A stretch of 64,000 nucleotides of DNA from Veillonella sp. R32 (GCF_010093125.1 NZ_NMZQ01000014.1:25915-89914); one strand, 5' to 3'; positions 54,741-64,000 are shown, counted from the stretch's first letter. Translations and numbers: made by a program. The notes: generated by a model not told the origin, from the sequence alone.

Positions 54741-56285
54741 TTAGAAATCTTTTGCTACCACTGTATAAGACCATTTCTTTTGCTTCGATTGATAAGTAAG
54801 CCAACCTTCAAAGGAATGCATATCACGATGCCAAGTATAGTCTACATAACGAAGTTCACCTGTTTGTACATCTCGTTGCGTACTAATAGTAAACGAATCC
54901 AATCGAGTCAATTGAATGGTAGCACCTAATACCCAATTACGCGCAATATCTGTCGCATCAAATGGATATGGTGAATTACGGCGCATATCCATATTATTCT
55001 GTCTATAACTAGAAAAAGCCGTCACACGAGAATTCATACGCCAATCTGAAGTAACGCCCCAATATGGCATACTACGAATACTATCATTATAACCATAATA
55101 ATCTCGTTGATAACCACCATAGAAACGTAAATTAGCATTTTTAGATAATTTAATAGCATCATGGCTTACTTCACCGAAGAACATAGCGTGACTGCCCTTA
55201 ATATAGTCTTCTTTCCAATAGCCAATATTACCTCCACCACGAATAGTAAATGGTGTTTTGCCAATATAATACTGATTGGTATATACAGAAAATTCTGGAC
55301 GTTTTTCTACCCATACGGTCCGAGCATTTAAACTGGATGATTCACGGCTTACACCAAAGGTAGCTACGCCCCAAGGTAAGTATTCACGATAACCAAAGCT
55401 TGGCTTAAACCCCTCTTTAGTCATCCATTGATATCGTAAGAATAATTCTCCACTATCTCCTACGGGGTATTCAATACTCCCTTTAAAACCAAAACCATCG
55501 TCACTATTATACGTAGGTCGTGGAATCAAGGAAAATACATTAAATTCCCCGTCGCGATCACTGCGAAGCGATACTACATATTTAGGCATACTTAAAATCT
55601 TGCCATTTTTAATAAACAACTTAGCATCACGAATGATGGCTTTATCACCAGGATATACTTCAATCGTACTGCCTTCAATACGGTAATCAGGCACCCCTTT
55701 ATAGGCCATAGCATGTTTAGTGGTCAACCACCCTTTAGTAATTAAGCCTTGTTGACCATCATAGTCTACCTTCTCCGCTTTTACATAATAAGGGTCCACA
55801 TAACCAATAACATCAGGCGCTGACATGGCATTAGTGCCACTATTATACACTAAATTAGTGCCACGCAAGTCCTTGGTAGCCCCTTTATTTTCTAAATAGT
55901 GAAACTCTCCGTCCGTTGTATACTCTTGGGATTTTGTATTACCTAATAATTTTTCACTATGAATTTCTTGGGTTCCTTGAACAGCATCTACCTTACCTAC
56001 AGCCACCACATTACCAGTAGCACTACTATAATACATGCTATCCGCATCTACTTTAACTGGTTGCTCCGTATTATCAACTACCGTAGGTCTTGTGCCACGA
56101 CGTACTACACGAATAAGGGCCCCATCAGATTCATTCATGGTAGCTAAACTTACAGGATCTGAATCATAAGCAATATCTTGTGTATTCTCATAAACCAATC
56201 CTTTGTCATCAGCAGCCTCTACCGATAACAAAGGCATAACAACTAAAGCCGCACTTAATGCATACCTAGCCTTTTTCATTACCAT
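54741..56285 (-). CDS. OstA/LptD-like outer-membrane beta-barrel protein
   Basis: A 514-residue secreted protein. It has a signal peptide (KKARYALSAALVVMPLLSVEA, cleavage near AD), an OstA/LptA-like jellyroll (about 75-230: KVDADSMYYSSATGNVVAVGKV) and a barrel of alternating aromatic strands ending in Phe, the outer-membrane sorting signal. It resembles LptD but is short (LptD is about 750-800), so it could be a smaller LptD-like lipid-export protein. It shows that the organism has an outer membrane. GAGG lies 10 bases before the first ATG; the third codon is a second ATG. Confidence 0.8.
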   Translation of the reverse strand: MVMKKARYALSAALVVMPLLSVEAADDKGLVYENTQDIAYDSDPVSLATMNESDGALIRVVRRGTRPTVVDNTEQPVKVDADSMYYSSATGNVVAVGKVDAVQGTQEIHSEKLLGNTKSQEYTTDGEFHYLENKGATKDLRGTNLVYNSGTNAMSAPDVIGYVDPYYVKAEKVDYDGQQGLITKGWLTTKHAMAYKGVPDYRIEGSTIEVYPGDKAIIRDAKLFIKNGKILSMPKYVVSLRSDRDGEFNVFSLIPRPTYNSDDGFGFKGSIEYPVGDSGELFLRYQWMTKEGFKPSFGYREYLPWGVATFGVSRESSSLNARTVWVEKRPEFSVYTNQYYIGKTPFTIRGGGNIGYWKEDYIKGSHAMFFGEVSHDAIKLSKNANLRFYGGYQRDYYGYNDSIRSMPYWGVTSDWRMNSRVTAFSSYRQNNMDMRRNSPYPFDATDIARNWVLGATIQLTRLDSFTISTQRDVQTGELRYVDYTWHRDMHSFEGWLTYQSKQKKWSYTVVAKDF

Positions 56286-56311
56286 CTTCTACTTACCTCA
56301 TTTTCATTGGA

Positions 56312-57472
56312 TTAGTTGCGTTTCACAACGACGATTGGTTGTGAAGGAGCGGCACTTGCCTGACTGGAGTCATCAGCTACCTCTTCATCCACTTCTTCCA
56401 CGGTCCCTTCCGAATCGTCGGCTACCGTTGTGTCTTGATTATCGCTGACATCAGTGCTCGTATCATCTGCTGGTACTAATGTAACAGGTTCAGATGCATC
56501 GCCTAAATTATAGTCATCATAAGAGTCTTGCGTAATGGTCTCGCTAGCTGTATGGGCTTGACCATCACCACCCACAACGACCCCTTGTACAGTGACTACC
56601 TCTTGTGGCTGTACATAGATAGTCGAGCCTTCTGGTAAATCAATATTTTTACCTTTTACAAAGAAGCCCCCTACTAAACCAACTGGGCCAAGAAGTACAG
56701 CACCAGCTACCGATGCACCAGCCGCTTTTAATTCCTGCTTAGTCTTAGCTTTTGCTTCTTCCCCTTGAATAGCCGTAAAGTCAGTGCCATCTAAGGCCGG
56801 TACTTTATCAAAAATTAAATCTAATTTACCATTGCGACCAAACGAAGAGGCTTTTTTTAATTCAGAAATATGTCCTTCCCCAACGGTACCAGCTGGCACT
56901 AATAAAACATTACCATCCATGATATCATCGGCTACTGTAAAACTAAAGGCATCGCCTACTTTACTAGTAGCTGTATTAATCGGCGTATTTAGCGTAACTG
57001 CAAATACTTCGGTATTGGCTACCGAACCAATTTGAGTTGTCACCTTTAAAGGCGCTCCATTAATGGTTTTACCCAAAGTTTGAATACGGCTTTCTAATGA
57101 ACCCGTACCAATTCGGCCAGATACACTACGTTCTAGTTGTTCCACACGAGCAACTAAAGAACCACTGCCCACTTTGTTCTGATACGTCCATTCCAACATA
57201 GACAATTCCTGTGTTACCGACACTTTGCCACGCACATTACCTTCAATGGAATCATACAAAGAATCCACTTGTGCATTCAAAGTACCTGTACTGGAACGGC
57301 CATATACTGTTTGCCCAATTTGTTGCACTCGATCTACTAAAGCCCCAACCTGAGTTGAACCATATATTGTATTTTCCAATGCATCTGTTTTTTCTAATAC
57401 TGTTTCAGGCGCGGCCCATACATTTCCTGAAAAAAGGGCTGCCACTGCTAACATGACTACTTGTTTTTTCAT
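56312..57472 (-). CDS. Secreted envelope protein with tandem repeats and a TraB-like domain
   Basis: A 386-residue exported protein with a signal peptide (KKQVVMLAVAALFSGNVWA). Residues 20-165 hold about four repeats of roughly 35 residues with the pattern G-S/T-G-S/T-L-x-x-R/Q-V-x-x-L (for example GSGSLVARVEQL). Then comes a beta-rich domain (VTLNTPINTATSKVGDAFSFTV, LLVPAGTVGEGHI), similar in layout to TraB-like or YMGG-like periplasmic domains, a Gly-rich hairpin and an acidic, disordered tail (TSTDVSDNQDTTVADDSEG). The function is not known. Start at 57472 has GGAGG 4 bases before. Confidence 0.75.
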   Translation of the reverse strand: MKKQVVMLAVAALFSGNVWAAPETVLEKTDALENTIYGSTQVGALVDRVQQIGQTVYGRSSTGTLNAQVDSLYDSIEGNVRGKVSVTQELSMLEWTYQNKVGSGSLVARVEQLERSVSGRIGTGSLESRIQTLGKTINGAPLKVTTQIGSVANTEVFAVTLNTPINTATSKVGDAFSFTVADDIMDGNVLLVPAGTVGEGHISELKKASSFGRNGKLDLIFDKVPALDGTDFTAIQGEEAKAKTKQELKAAGASVAGAVLLGPVGLVGGFFVKGKNIDLPEGSTIYVQPQEVVTVQGVVVGGDGQAHTASETITQDSYDDYNLGDASEPVTLVPADDTSTDVSDNQDTTVADDSEGTVEEVDEEVADDSSQASAAPSQPIVVVKRN

Positions 57473-57518
57473 ACATCCTCCAACCATCTGAGACCTAGTT
57501 TACAACAAACTTAGGTTA

Positions 57519-57971
57519 TTAAATCTTGATGTCAATAATAGCAGATACGCCTACCCCTTGAATACGAGATGCATTCACAGGGTTCTTACTATCAATTGGC
57601 ACTAACCCTTTAATACGGGCCACACTATTAAAGCTAGCTTCAACTTGAGCCACCGCTTCAACACGTTCTACTTCAGACGCTGGACCGGTAACCTGAGCGG
57701 CCCCAATATAACCATTATTGCCTACACTAACGATAGGTACTACTTTAGTTGTATAAGTAGTACTTAAATTATTCTGGCTTAAAATTTTATTTAAAAAGTC
57801 ATTAATTTGGCCACCAAAGCGGTCTACTAAGATGCCTACGCCACCAACTTTAAGGACGCTACCTAAATTAAAATTGCCTAAGCTAAATGCTTGCGCTGGT
57901 CCGGCAAATATACCTGTCGATAAAGTTGCAATCGATACTGCCATTACCGTAGCTAATAATTTCTTTTTCAT
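57519..57971 (-). CDS. Small secreted protein of unknown function
   Basis: A 150-residue protein with a clear signal peptide (MKKKLLATVMAVSIATLSTG, cleavage after AQA near residue 28) followed by a Gly/Val/Leu-rich body (FNLGSVLKVGGVGILVDRFGG) and VERVEAVAQVEASF. No family recognised. It is first of a same-strand trio with two envelope genes, so a periplasmic or outer-membrane role is likely. Confidence 0.75.
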   Translation of the reverse strand: MKKKLLATVMAVSIATLSTGIFAGPAQAFSLGNFNLGSVLKVGGVGILVDRFGGQINDFLNKILSQNNLSTTYTTKVVPIVSVGNNGYIGAAQVTGPASEVERVEAVAQVEASFNSVARIKGLVPIDSKNPVNASRIQGVGVSAIIDIKI

Positions 57972-58022
57972 ATGTCATCCTCCTTGTTGTCGAGTCTTTA
58001 CAATACTACGTATGCTAGTCTG

Positions 58023-58051
58023 ATTATACCATAAATCAAAGCATTTGTCCT
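58023..58051 (-). promoter_or_regulatory. Promoter of the envelope-protein cluster
   Basis: On the minus strand AGGACA and TATAAT are 17 bases apart, and the -10 is preceded by TGG (extended -10). Confidence 0.5.
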
Positions 58052-58101
58052 TTTTGAGCCTAAAAGTTCCCTCAGCTCCACTTGTTTCATCAGAAATTTC
58101 A

Positions 58102-59505
58102 CTAAATTTTTATATGCTGCCATACGCCACTTTGAAAACGCCACCCAGCAAACACCATGCGTAAACTTTGATCAATTAATAAAGCAACCCACGCACCATA
58201 AAGACCAAGTCCTAAGGTAAAGCATAATAAATACGTAATAATCGGTCTAAAAATAGCAATAACAAAGAGCGAATACTTCATGACATAGAAATTATCTCCC
58301 GCTCCTTTTAAAACGCCCGAATATACCAATTGAAAGGCTTGCGGAAAACTAGCGATAGCCATGAGAATCATAATTTGCGCCCCTAATTGCCATACCGCTT
58401 GATCTTGAGTAAAGAAATCGAATACTATATGGCGTAGCCCCCAATAAGCCACTAAACCAACCATAGAAATAAATAGAGCAATGCGGATTCCAATTTTACC
58501 ATAAGCCATCGCTAAATCAGGTCGTTTTTTACCTAAGGACTGTCCCGTATAAGACGCTCCGGAATAGCTCAGCCCCATAGCAAAATAATAAAAAATATCG
58601 ATTAAATTCATGCAAATATGATGTGTCGCCAAAGCTACTACACCTAAAGAAGCCACCATTTTAGTATAGGCAAACATCCCAAAACGTTCAAAAGCCTGTT
58701 CCCCTAAAGAGCTACCACCAATAAAATAAATAGACCGTAGAATATCCCTGTCAAAACGCCAACTACCTCGATTCCAGGCTAAATGCTGGTCTTGTAAATG
58801 AATGGCTCGCAACAACAACAAACAAATTAAACCATAACTTGTCATCGTAGCCATACCGGACCCTACAATACCTAACGCAGGAATGGGCCCCCAGCCATAA
58901 ATCAACAAAAAATTTAAACCTACATTGACTACATTGCCAATCGCATTGGCCGTAAAAATAACGCGCGTATTACCTACCCCAATAAGGGCTGCGCCCATTA
59001 TAACCGATAAAGCAGAAAAGAAAAGACCAATTACAATATATTCACCATACTGCACCGCTTCCTCAATATACGAGGGTTGCGCGCCGGCAAATGTTAAAAT
59101 ATCCCCTAGAAAATAAAAGCTTAGTACCAATAAAGGCACATAAAATAATACGGTCAATAAAATGCCTTGCTTCAACACCGAATTCATCGCTTCATAGTCT
59201 TCTTCACCCTTACGACGCGCCACAATAGCGGTAATAGCAATAGCCGCCGAACGTACGAAGACAAGCATAACCATTAAAGGCTGACTCATGATGCCTACCG
59301 CAGCCAGTGCATCAGCCCCTAAAGCCCCCACCATGGCTAAATTAATCGCTGTCATAAGTTGCAATAAAAGGCCTTGCATCGTAGCCGGCCAAGCTACCTC
59401 AATATATGCCTTATAAATAGCGCCCGTCGTAGGCACAGGCCCTAATCTGGCCGCTACAGGTAAAATATAATCAATCCCTAAATACCGTTTTAAACCCAAT
59501 AACAT
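58102..59505 (-). CDS. MATE family multidrug/Na+ antiporter
   Basis: A 467-residue inner-membrane efflux protein with 12 helices. The MATE pattern is visible in both halves: VAWPATMQGLLLQLMTAINLAMVGALGADALAAVGI in the first and SFPQAFQLVYSGVLKGAGD in the second. The substrate cannot be told from sequence. AAGGAG precedes the ATG. Monocistronic by spacing. Confidence 0.92.
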   Translation of the reverse strand: MLLGLKRYLGIDYILPVAARLGPVPTTGAIYKAYIEVAWPATMQGLLLQLMTAINLAMVGALGADALAAVGIMSQPLMVMLVFVRSAAIAITAIVARRKGEEDYEAMNSVLKQGILLTVLFYVPLLVLSFYFLGDILTFAGAQPSYIEEAVQYGEYIVIGLFFSALSVIMGAALIGVGNTRVIFTANAIGNVVNVGLNFLLIYGWGPIPALGIVGSGMATMTSYGLICLLLLRAIHLQDQHLAWNRGSWRFDRDILRSIYFIGGSSLGEQAFERFGMFAYTKMVASLGVVALATHHICMNLIDIFYYFAMGLSYSGASYTGQSLGKKRPDLAMAYGKIGIRIALFISMVGLVAYWGLRHIVFDFFTQDQAVWQLGAQIMILMAIASFPQAFQLVYSGVLKGAGDNFYVMKYSLFVIAIFRPIITYLLCFTLGLGLYGAWVALLIDQSLRMVFAGWRFQSGVWQHIKI

Positions 59506-59540
59506 TCCCTACTCCTTGTACCCAATGACTCCTTATTTCT

Positions 59541-59586
59541 AAAAAACACTCCTAAACAAAGGTACTATCCCCTGCTTAGGAGTGTT
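59541..59586 (-). terminator. Terminator after the M16 protease gene
   Basis: ACACTCCTAA arms on both sides with a long internal loop, then TTTTTT on the minus strand, 12 bases after the stop. Confidence 0.8.
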
Positions 59587-59597
59587 ACTATCTCGCC

Positions 59598-62510
59598 TTA
59601 TTGTGGCAAAGAAATTACTTGGCTAAATGTATGTCCCGCATTTTTAATCTTTTGTTCGTTCCCCATTACACTAATATGAGAATCTTTCATAACCGCCCCT
59701 ACTAAGTCAGCTAACTCACGAATGTCAGCTTGGCGACAAGCGATTACTTCTTCACGAAGGCGTTCTGCTGCTTCTGGCGTGCCTTCACCAAAATATTCGC
59801 TCATAGCGCGAGGTCCTCGCAAAGCTGGTGTAATTGGCGTATCCAATGTACTCATGGTGCCAATAATATATTTACGCATTTCACGATCAGAAATCTCAAA
59901 GGTCTGTAAATATTGACTTAAGTCTTCATAAACAGATAAAGTTTCCGTTAAATTTGGATCACGATAACTGCAAAGTACAAAGTTGCCATTATTGTAGAAA
60001 TTAGCAAATGCTCCATAAGCACCACCTTGTACACGTATACGTGTCCATAAGTATTCATAACGAAGAATCGTTTCCAATACTTTCATAGCCCCTTTAGGCG
60101 TAAACCCATGGTCACGGAAATTACCACCTTGCGCTACATATTGTACCTTACCAGAAGTAACGATACCTTCATTCACATAAGACTTAGTAATTTTTAATTG
60201 CCCCATAGGATAGGTACCATCTTGCCATTGTTCAAGAGCTGGTGCCAATAATTCTTTGAAACGGGCAAATTCGTTGGCTTCGCCTACGAAAGAGATATCT
60301 ACATTGGCTGGACGGAATAATTTAGTAGCTACTTCAGCTAATTTAGCTGGTAACTGTTGTAATGCTTTTTCATCATTAGCCAGTACCGCTAATTGTTCAA
60401 AATAACCTAAGCCATCTAAGTCACGGAATTTACCTACTTCAGAGACTTGTGCCATCACGCGGTTCGATACAATCGTATGACCACGGCGGAACGCTTCTGT
60501 ATCCCAAATTGCTTTTGTCTCTTTCACTAATTCTGTTAAACGAGCTACATCTGAATAATCACTAGCTGTTAATAATTCGGAAATAATGCGCACTAACTCG
60601 GGCAATTTAGCATGCAAAGCCTTAGCACGTACAATAAAGAGTGGCGTATACGCATTGCGTTCATTATACTTAGTCAAGGCTGCCATGTCGGCGCTAAAAC
60701 CACCTAAATTCATATTAATATCTTGTGCAATGGCGTCATAATTTCGCTCGTTTGTATTAACCCTAGCTAACATATCGCTCAATAGCCCTGCATAGAATAA
60801 TTCAGACTCAGTTAAACAATCTAAATTAAAATAAAAGGCCGTATAATTAATACCTTTGGCTTGTGCTGGCACAAAATGAAGGCGTGCATTGCCCAATTGG
60901 CTATCTTCCCGTGCCACCCGTTCTACCTTAGGTGATAAATCAGTAAGCTCCAATAAAGGAATGGTAGCTAATGCTTCTTCTGTATCAGGTGCTGCTTGGC
61001 GCGCTTTTAATGCCTTCGTCTGTGCCACAATAGCCTCAATTTCAACCGGTGTCATCTTTGCTTTAATCGCGGCTAACGCTTCTTGTTCTGCTTTTTCTTT
61101 TTGTTCTTGTAAGCCTTTTTCAGGATAAATAGATACTAAGGCTTTATGCTGATTCTGTAACAAAGCGCGGTCAATTAAATCTTCAAAATAACGCCCCTTT
61201 AAGCCTTCACGTAAAATAGCTAAGGCTTCTTCATAGCGAAGTGCTTCAATAGGATCTTTGTCATAATTCCATTGATCCATAACGCGAATACCATAGGCTA
61301 ACCCTATAGGGCGACCGCCAAAATCGGCTTCACGCAAAGCAAATTCAGTAATATTTAAAGATGCTTCTAATAAGGATTTATCAATGCCCTCTTTGACTAG
61401 ACGGGCTAATTCTGCTTCCACCAATTCTTGTAAACGTTTTTGTTCCTTCATTTCAGAACCAGTAACAGAAATATTCCAAATTGGTTGGCGCAAACTATCT
61501 AAATAATAACCACTAATATCGCTGCCTACACCAGCTTTTACTAATAACTCTTTAAGAGGTGCTGCTGGTGATGTCAATAAAGCATGCGTTAAGATTTCAA
61601 ACCCTAAATTATCCGCTACCGTCATTTCAGGCATAACATATGTCAAAGCATGCATCGTTTTGCCCGTTTCATTTTCATCGGTGCCAATGCTATATGGATA
61701 GGACGCTACTTTGCCAGCACTAAAAGGCGCCTGCACAGCAATGGTAGAGTCAACGGTTATGGCATCAAAGTTCTGTAAATATTCCTCATGAATAAAGCGC
61801 AATTGTTCTTCAATATCCATAGTGCCATATAAGAAAATATAGCTATTCGATGGATGATAATATTGTTTATAAAAAGCTTGGAATCCTTCATAAGTCAATT
61901 CAGGAATATTGTCAGGATTCCCCCCTGAATCTACGCCATAGGTGGTATCAGGGAATAATTCTGCCATCATATGTGTTTCCAAAATAGAATCAGGGGAAGA
62001 ATACACACCCTTCATTTCGTTATATACGACCCCTTTATAGGTCAACGCATCGTCGGCATGATCTAATTCATAATGCCAACCTTCCTGCATGACGATTTCT
62101 TTATCTGTAGCTACGCGTGGATAAAAAACAGCATCCAAATATACATCCATCAAATTATGGAAGTCTTTATCATTCTTACTAGCTACCGGATACATTGTCT
62201 TATCAGGATAGGTCATAGCATTCAAGAACGTATTTAACGACCCTTTTACAAGCTCTACAAAGGGCTCTTTCAAAGGGAATTTACGAGAGCCACATAATAC
62301 GGAATGTTCCATAATATGGGCTACCCCAGTACTATCTTTGGGAGGCGTACGGAACGCAATGGAAAAGACTTTATTCGTATCGTCAGCATCAATGTAAAGT
62401 AAACGAGCACCCGACTTTTCATGGTGCATTAAATAGGCCTTAGCACTTAACTCAGCAACCGCCTCTACTCGTTCCACTTTAAAACCACTATATATTTCAT
62501 TTAGTTTCAT
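59598..62510 (-). CDS. M16C zinc metalloprotease, presequence-protease (PreP/Cym1)-like
   Basis: A 970-residue peptidase of the insulinase superfamily that degrades short peptides inside a closed chamber made of two halves. The inverted zinc motif HIMEH gives H65, E68 and H69, and the third ligand lies in YNEMKGVYSSP. The catalytic Arg/Tyr region near the C-terminal half is QGGAYGAFANF. No signal peptide. AAAGGAG lies before the ATG. Widespread in Firmicutes; substrate likely free peptides. Confidence 0.92.
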   Translation of the reverse strand: MKLNEIYSGFKVERVEAVAELSAKAYLMHHEKSGARLLYIDADDTNKVFSIAFRTPPKDSTGVAHIMEHSVLCGSRKFPLKEPFVELVKGSLNTFLNAMTYPDKTMYPVASKNDKDFHNLMDVYLDAVFYPRVATDKEIVMQEGWHYELDHADDALTYKGVVYNEMKGVYSSPDSILETHMMAELFPDTTYGVDSGGNPDNIPELTYEGFQAFYKQYYHPSNSYIFLYGTMDIEEQLRFIHEEYLQNFDAITVDSTIAVQAPFSAGKVASYPYSIGTDENETGKTMHALTYVMPEMTVADNLGFEILTHALLTSPAAPLKELLVKAGVGSDISGYYLDSLRQPIWNISVTGSEMKEQKRLQELVEAELARLVKEGIDKSLLEASLNITEFALREADFGGRPIGLAYGIRVMDQWNYDKDPIEALRYEEALAILREGLKGRYFEDLIDRALLQNQHKALVSIYPEKGLQEQKEKAEQEALAAIKAKMTPVEIEAIVAQTKALKARQAAPDTEEALATIPLLELTDLSPKVERVAREDSQLGNARLHFVPAQAKGINYTAFYFNLDCLTESELFYAGLLSDMLARVNTNERNYDAIAQDINMNLGGFSADMAALTKYNERNAYTPLFIVRAKALHAKLPELVRIISELLTASDYSDVARLTELVKETKAIWDTEAFRRGHTIVSNRVMAQVSEVGKFRDLDGLGYFEQLAVLANDEKALQQLPAKLAEVATKLFRPANVDISFVGEANEFARFKELLAPALEQWQDGTYPMGQLKITKSYVNEGIVTSGKVQYVAQGGNFRDHGFTPKGAMKVLETILRYEYLWTRIRVQGGAYGAFANFYNNGNFVLCSYRDPNLTETLSVYEDLSQYLQTFEISDREMRKYIIGTMSTLDTPITPALRGPRAMSEYFGEGTPEAAERLREEVIACRQADIRELADLVGAVMKDSHISVMGNEQKIKNAGHTFSQVISLPQ

Positions 62511-62602
62511 AAAAAACTCCTTTAATTAGAAATAGTTTCACACAGCTTACATAAACTGCATACAATCTATATTATACTAAAGTTGAGTCATATTTTCAAA
62601 AT

Positions 62603-62640
62603 AAAACAGACTTTCTCCTCACTAAGAGAGAAAGTCTGCT
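62603..62640 (-). terminator. Terminator after lysC
   Basis: CAGACTTTCTC and GAGAAAGTCTG arms around a 9-base loop, followed on the minus strand by TTTTATTTT. Confidence 0.85.
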
Positions 62641-62664
62641 ATACATCTAACGCTACATTAGTCC

Positions 62665-63159
62665 TTAACCGCGTTTATCAATGACTAAATTGTCATGAAT
62701 CGCACGAATTGCGTCTTTTACACGGTCTTCTGCAATTAAGCAAGTAATGCTAATTTCAGAAGTACTAATAATCTCAATATTAATATTTTCTTCACTTAAA
62801 ATACCAAACATCTGGGCTGCCACACCTGGTTGACCAAGCATACCAGCACCAACGATTGATACTTTAGCCATTTTTTCATTGATAACAAATTCTTCAATAT
62901 TGCCCGCTGCTTTCAATGCTTCTAATACTTCGCGAGCAATCACTACATCATCCAAAGTAATAGTAAATACAATATCAGTGATCGTATCTTCCACCGTACG
63001 AATACTTTGTACAATCATATCTACATCTACATTTTTATCTGCTAAACTTTGGAAAATAAGATGAGCAATGCCTGGTTTATTTTTAACGCCTACAAGGGAT
63101 ACTTTCGCTACATTTGTATCATCAGCTACGCCTTGAATTACATGTTTATTTGCTTCCAT
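62665..63159 (-). CDS. Probable aspartate kinase beta chain from an internal start
   Basis: In frame within lysC, Met246 is preceded by GGGAGG at 8 bases. Translation from here gives 164 residues containing just the ACT domains. In B. subtilis aspartokinase II the alpha chain has 408 residues and an internally started beta chain has 163; the match in lengths and the strong site make a dual product likely. Confidence 0.7.
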   Translation of the reverse strand: MEANKHVIQGVADDTNVAKVSLVGVKNKPGIAHLIFQSLADKNVDVDMIVQSIRTVEDTITDIVFTITLDDVVIAREVLEALKAAGNIEEFVINEKMAKVSIVGAGMLGQPGVAAQMFGILSEENINIEIISTSEISITCLIAEDRVKDAIRAIHDNLVIDKRG

Positions 63160-63894
63160 TGTATAGTCCTCCCGAATAATGGTACCTTCTTTATCACTAA
63201 ATGTAGAGCGTACATGAATTGGTACACCATAGCGACTGCCCATTTCAACGGCACGAGGTTGCATAACACCCGCCCCCAAGCGAGCCATTTCCAACATCTC
63301 ACCATATGTAATTTCATCTAATTTCACCGCATTCGGTGCAATGCGTGGGTCCGTAGAGTATACCCCTTCTACATCAGTAAAAATCTCACATACGTCAGCC
63401 TGCATAGCCCCCGCCAATGCAACAGCTGTTGTATCTGAACCACCACGACCTAAGGTCGTAATGTCACCACAATCGGTAATCCCTTGGAATCCAGCCACTA
63501 CCACTACATTACCTGCATCAAGGGCTGCAAATACACGGCTTGGGTCAATGTTTAAAATACGACCCTTCCCATGATTATCACTACTTAAAATACCTGCTTG
63601 CGCACCAGTCATAGATACTGCCGGTTGTCCTTTTTCCATAAAGGCCATTGCTACTAAGGCGATAGAAATTTGTTCGCCCGTAGATAATAAACGGTCCATT
63701 TCACGACCAAATGGTCTTGATGTAACCGCCCGTGCCAAGGATACTAAATCATCCGTAGTGTCACCCATGGCCGATACAACCACAACCACGCGGTCATCTT
63801 CTTTTTTATCGCGCAACACGCGATCTACTACATTGTAAATCTTTTCCGGCGAAGCCACAGAACTACCACCGAATTTTTTAACAATTAAGGCCAC
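62665..63894 (-). CDS. lysC: Aspartate kinase, alpha chain
   Basis: First step of the aspartate pathway (lysine, threonine, methionine, diaminopimelate). The 409 residues contain KKFGGSS at 6-12, GRGGSDTTAVALA and FTDVEGVYSTDPR in the kinase half, then two ACT domains (about 265-330 and 345-405). Start is GTG with GAGGG 6 bases upstream. An internal start likely gives a separate regulatory chain. The lysine riboswitch, if any, would lie mostly beyond the window. Confidence 0.96.
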   Translation of the reverse strand: MALIVKKFGGSSVASPEKIYNVVDRVLRDKKEDDRVVVVVSAMGDTTDDLVSLARAVTSRPFGREMDRLLSTGEQISIALVAMAFMEKGQPAVSMTGAQAGILSSDNHGKGRILNIDPSRVFAALDAGNVVVVAGFQGITDCGDITTLGRGGSDTTAVALAGAMQADVCEIFTDVEGVYSTDPRIAPNAVKLDEITYGEMLEMARLGAGVMQPRAVEMGSRYGVPIHVRSTFSDKEGTIIREDYTMEANKHVIQGVADDTNVAKVSLVGVKNKPGIAHLIFQSLADKNVDVDMIVQSIRTVEDTITDIVFTITLDDVVIAREVLEALKAAGNIEEFVINEKMAKVSIVGAGMLGQPGVAAQMFGILSEENINIEIISTSEISITCLIAEDRVKDAIRAIHDNLVIDKRG

Positions 63895-64000
63895 TGTAAT
63901 CCCTCTTTATCTCTAAAACAACTATAAAATATATAAAAATACTCTATCATATAAAGGCCCTGTCTGTAAAGTACAAAAAGGGTTCTATAATTTATTTTGG

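Noticed and set aside
63895..64000. Lysine riboswitch before lysC
   Set aside because: Only about 100 bases of leader are visible and no conserved core of that riboswitch could be made out; it might lie beyond the window.
1..64000. tRNA, rRNA, prophage or transposon
   Set aside because: No cloverleaf, rRNA-like or transposase/integrase sequence was recognised on either strand; short structured RNAs could still be missed by eye.

Overview
The window reads as chromosomal core sequence from a low-GC diderm Firmicute of the class Negativicutes, most probably Veillonella or a close relative; this identification is by gene content, not by database search. Firmicute marks are FapR, MraZ, an FtsY without the long acidic N-terminus, strong AGGAGG ribosome sites and a two-start aspartokinase like that of Bacillus. 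Diderm marks are an OstA/LptD-like outer-membrane barrel, a secretin with a partner protein, and secreted envelope proteins with signal peptides. No rRNA, tRNA, CRISPR array, phage, insertion sequence or integrase was seen. Most genes lie on the minus strand.

Layout. 1-1.3 kb: start of the division cluster (mraZ, rsmH cut by the window edge) behind a promoter with helically phased GTGG repeats. 1.7-7 kb: threonine/serine exporter, a CGYC thioredoxin, a CoA-binding protein, GluQ-RS and an ABC-F ATPase. 7-12.6 kb: an orphan secretin and partner, galE, pgi and a viroplasmin-type RNase H. 12.8-16.1 kb: YbaK, an NdpA-type nucleoid protein, a rubredoxin/DUF2231 membrane fusion and a sugar epimerase. 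16.1-30.8 kb: brnQ, uvrC, uvrA, uvrB, a small unknown gene, ftsY, smc and an Elp3-type radical SAM gene, mostly overlapping or nearly so. 31-39.5 kb: the fatty-acid operon fapR-plsX-fabH-fabK-fabD-fabG-acpP-(NMO-like)-fabF-rnc. 39.8-46.9 kb: a DUF438/hemerythrin/PAS protein, a DNA glycosylase, an acyl-CoA dehydrogenase, rpmF-yceD, a 44-residue rubredoxin missed by length cut-offs, another FabK-like enzyme and a gamma carbonic anhydrase. 47-49.8 kb: the anaerobic ribonucleotide reductase pair. 50-53.6 kb: a four-gene operon (MaoC-like hydratase, bioY, thiolase-like, acyl-CoA ligase). 53.7-58 kb: galU and a three-gene envelope cluster. 58-64 kb: a MATE pump, a PreP-like M16 protease and lysC.

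The most interesting system is the 50.0-53.7 kb operon. A BirA-like operator overlaps the -35 box of a near-consensus promoter, placing three acyl-thioester enzymes and the biotin transporter component BioY under apparent biotin control. It resembles the BirA-controlled yhfUTS operon of Bacillus subtilis but adds a MaoC-type hydratase, and its thiolase lacks one usual catalytic cysteine. It may supply or salvage a biotin precursor. Other points of interest are a shared 15-bp coding minisatellite at the 5' ends of two unrelated genes, paired palindromes at the DUF438 promoter, a leader hairpin burying the glycosylase ribosome site, and three FabK-family enzymes. Many starts given here differ from the longest ORF because ribosome sites and family starts favour an internal codon; several genes start with TTG or GTG.
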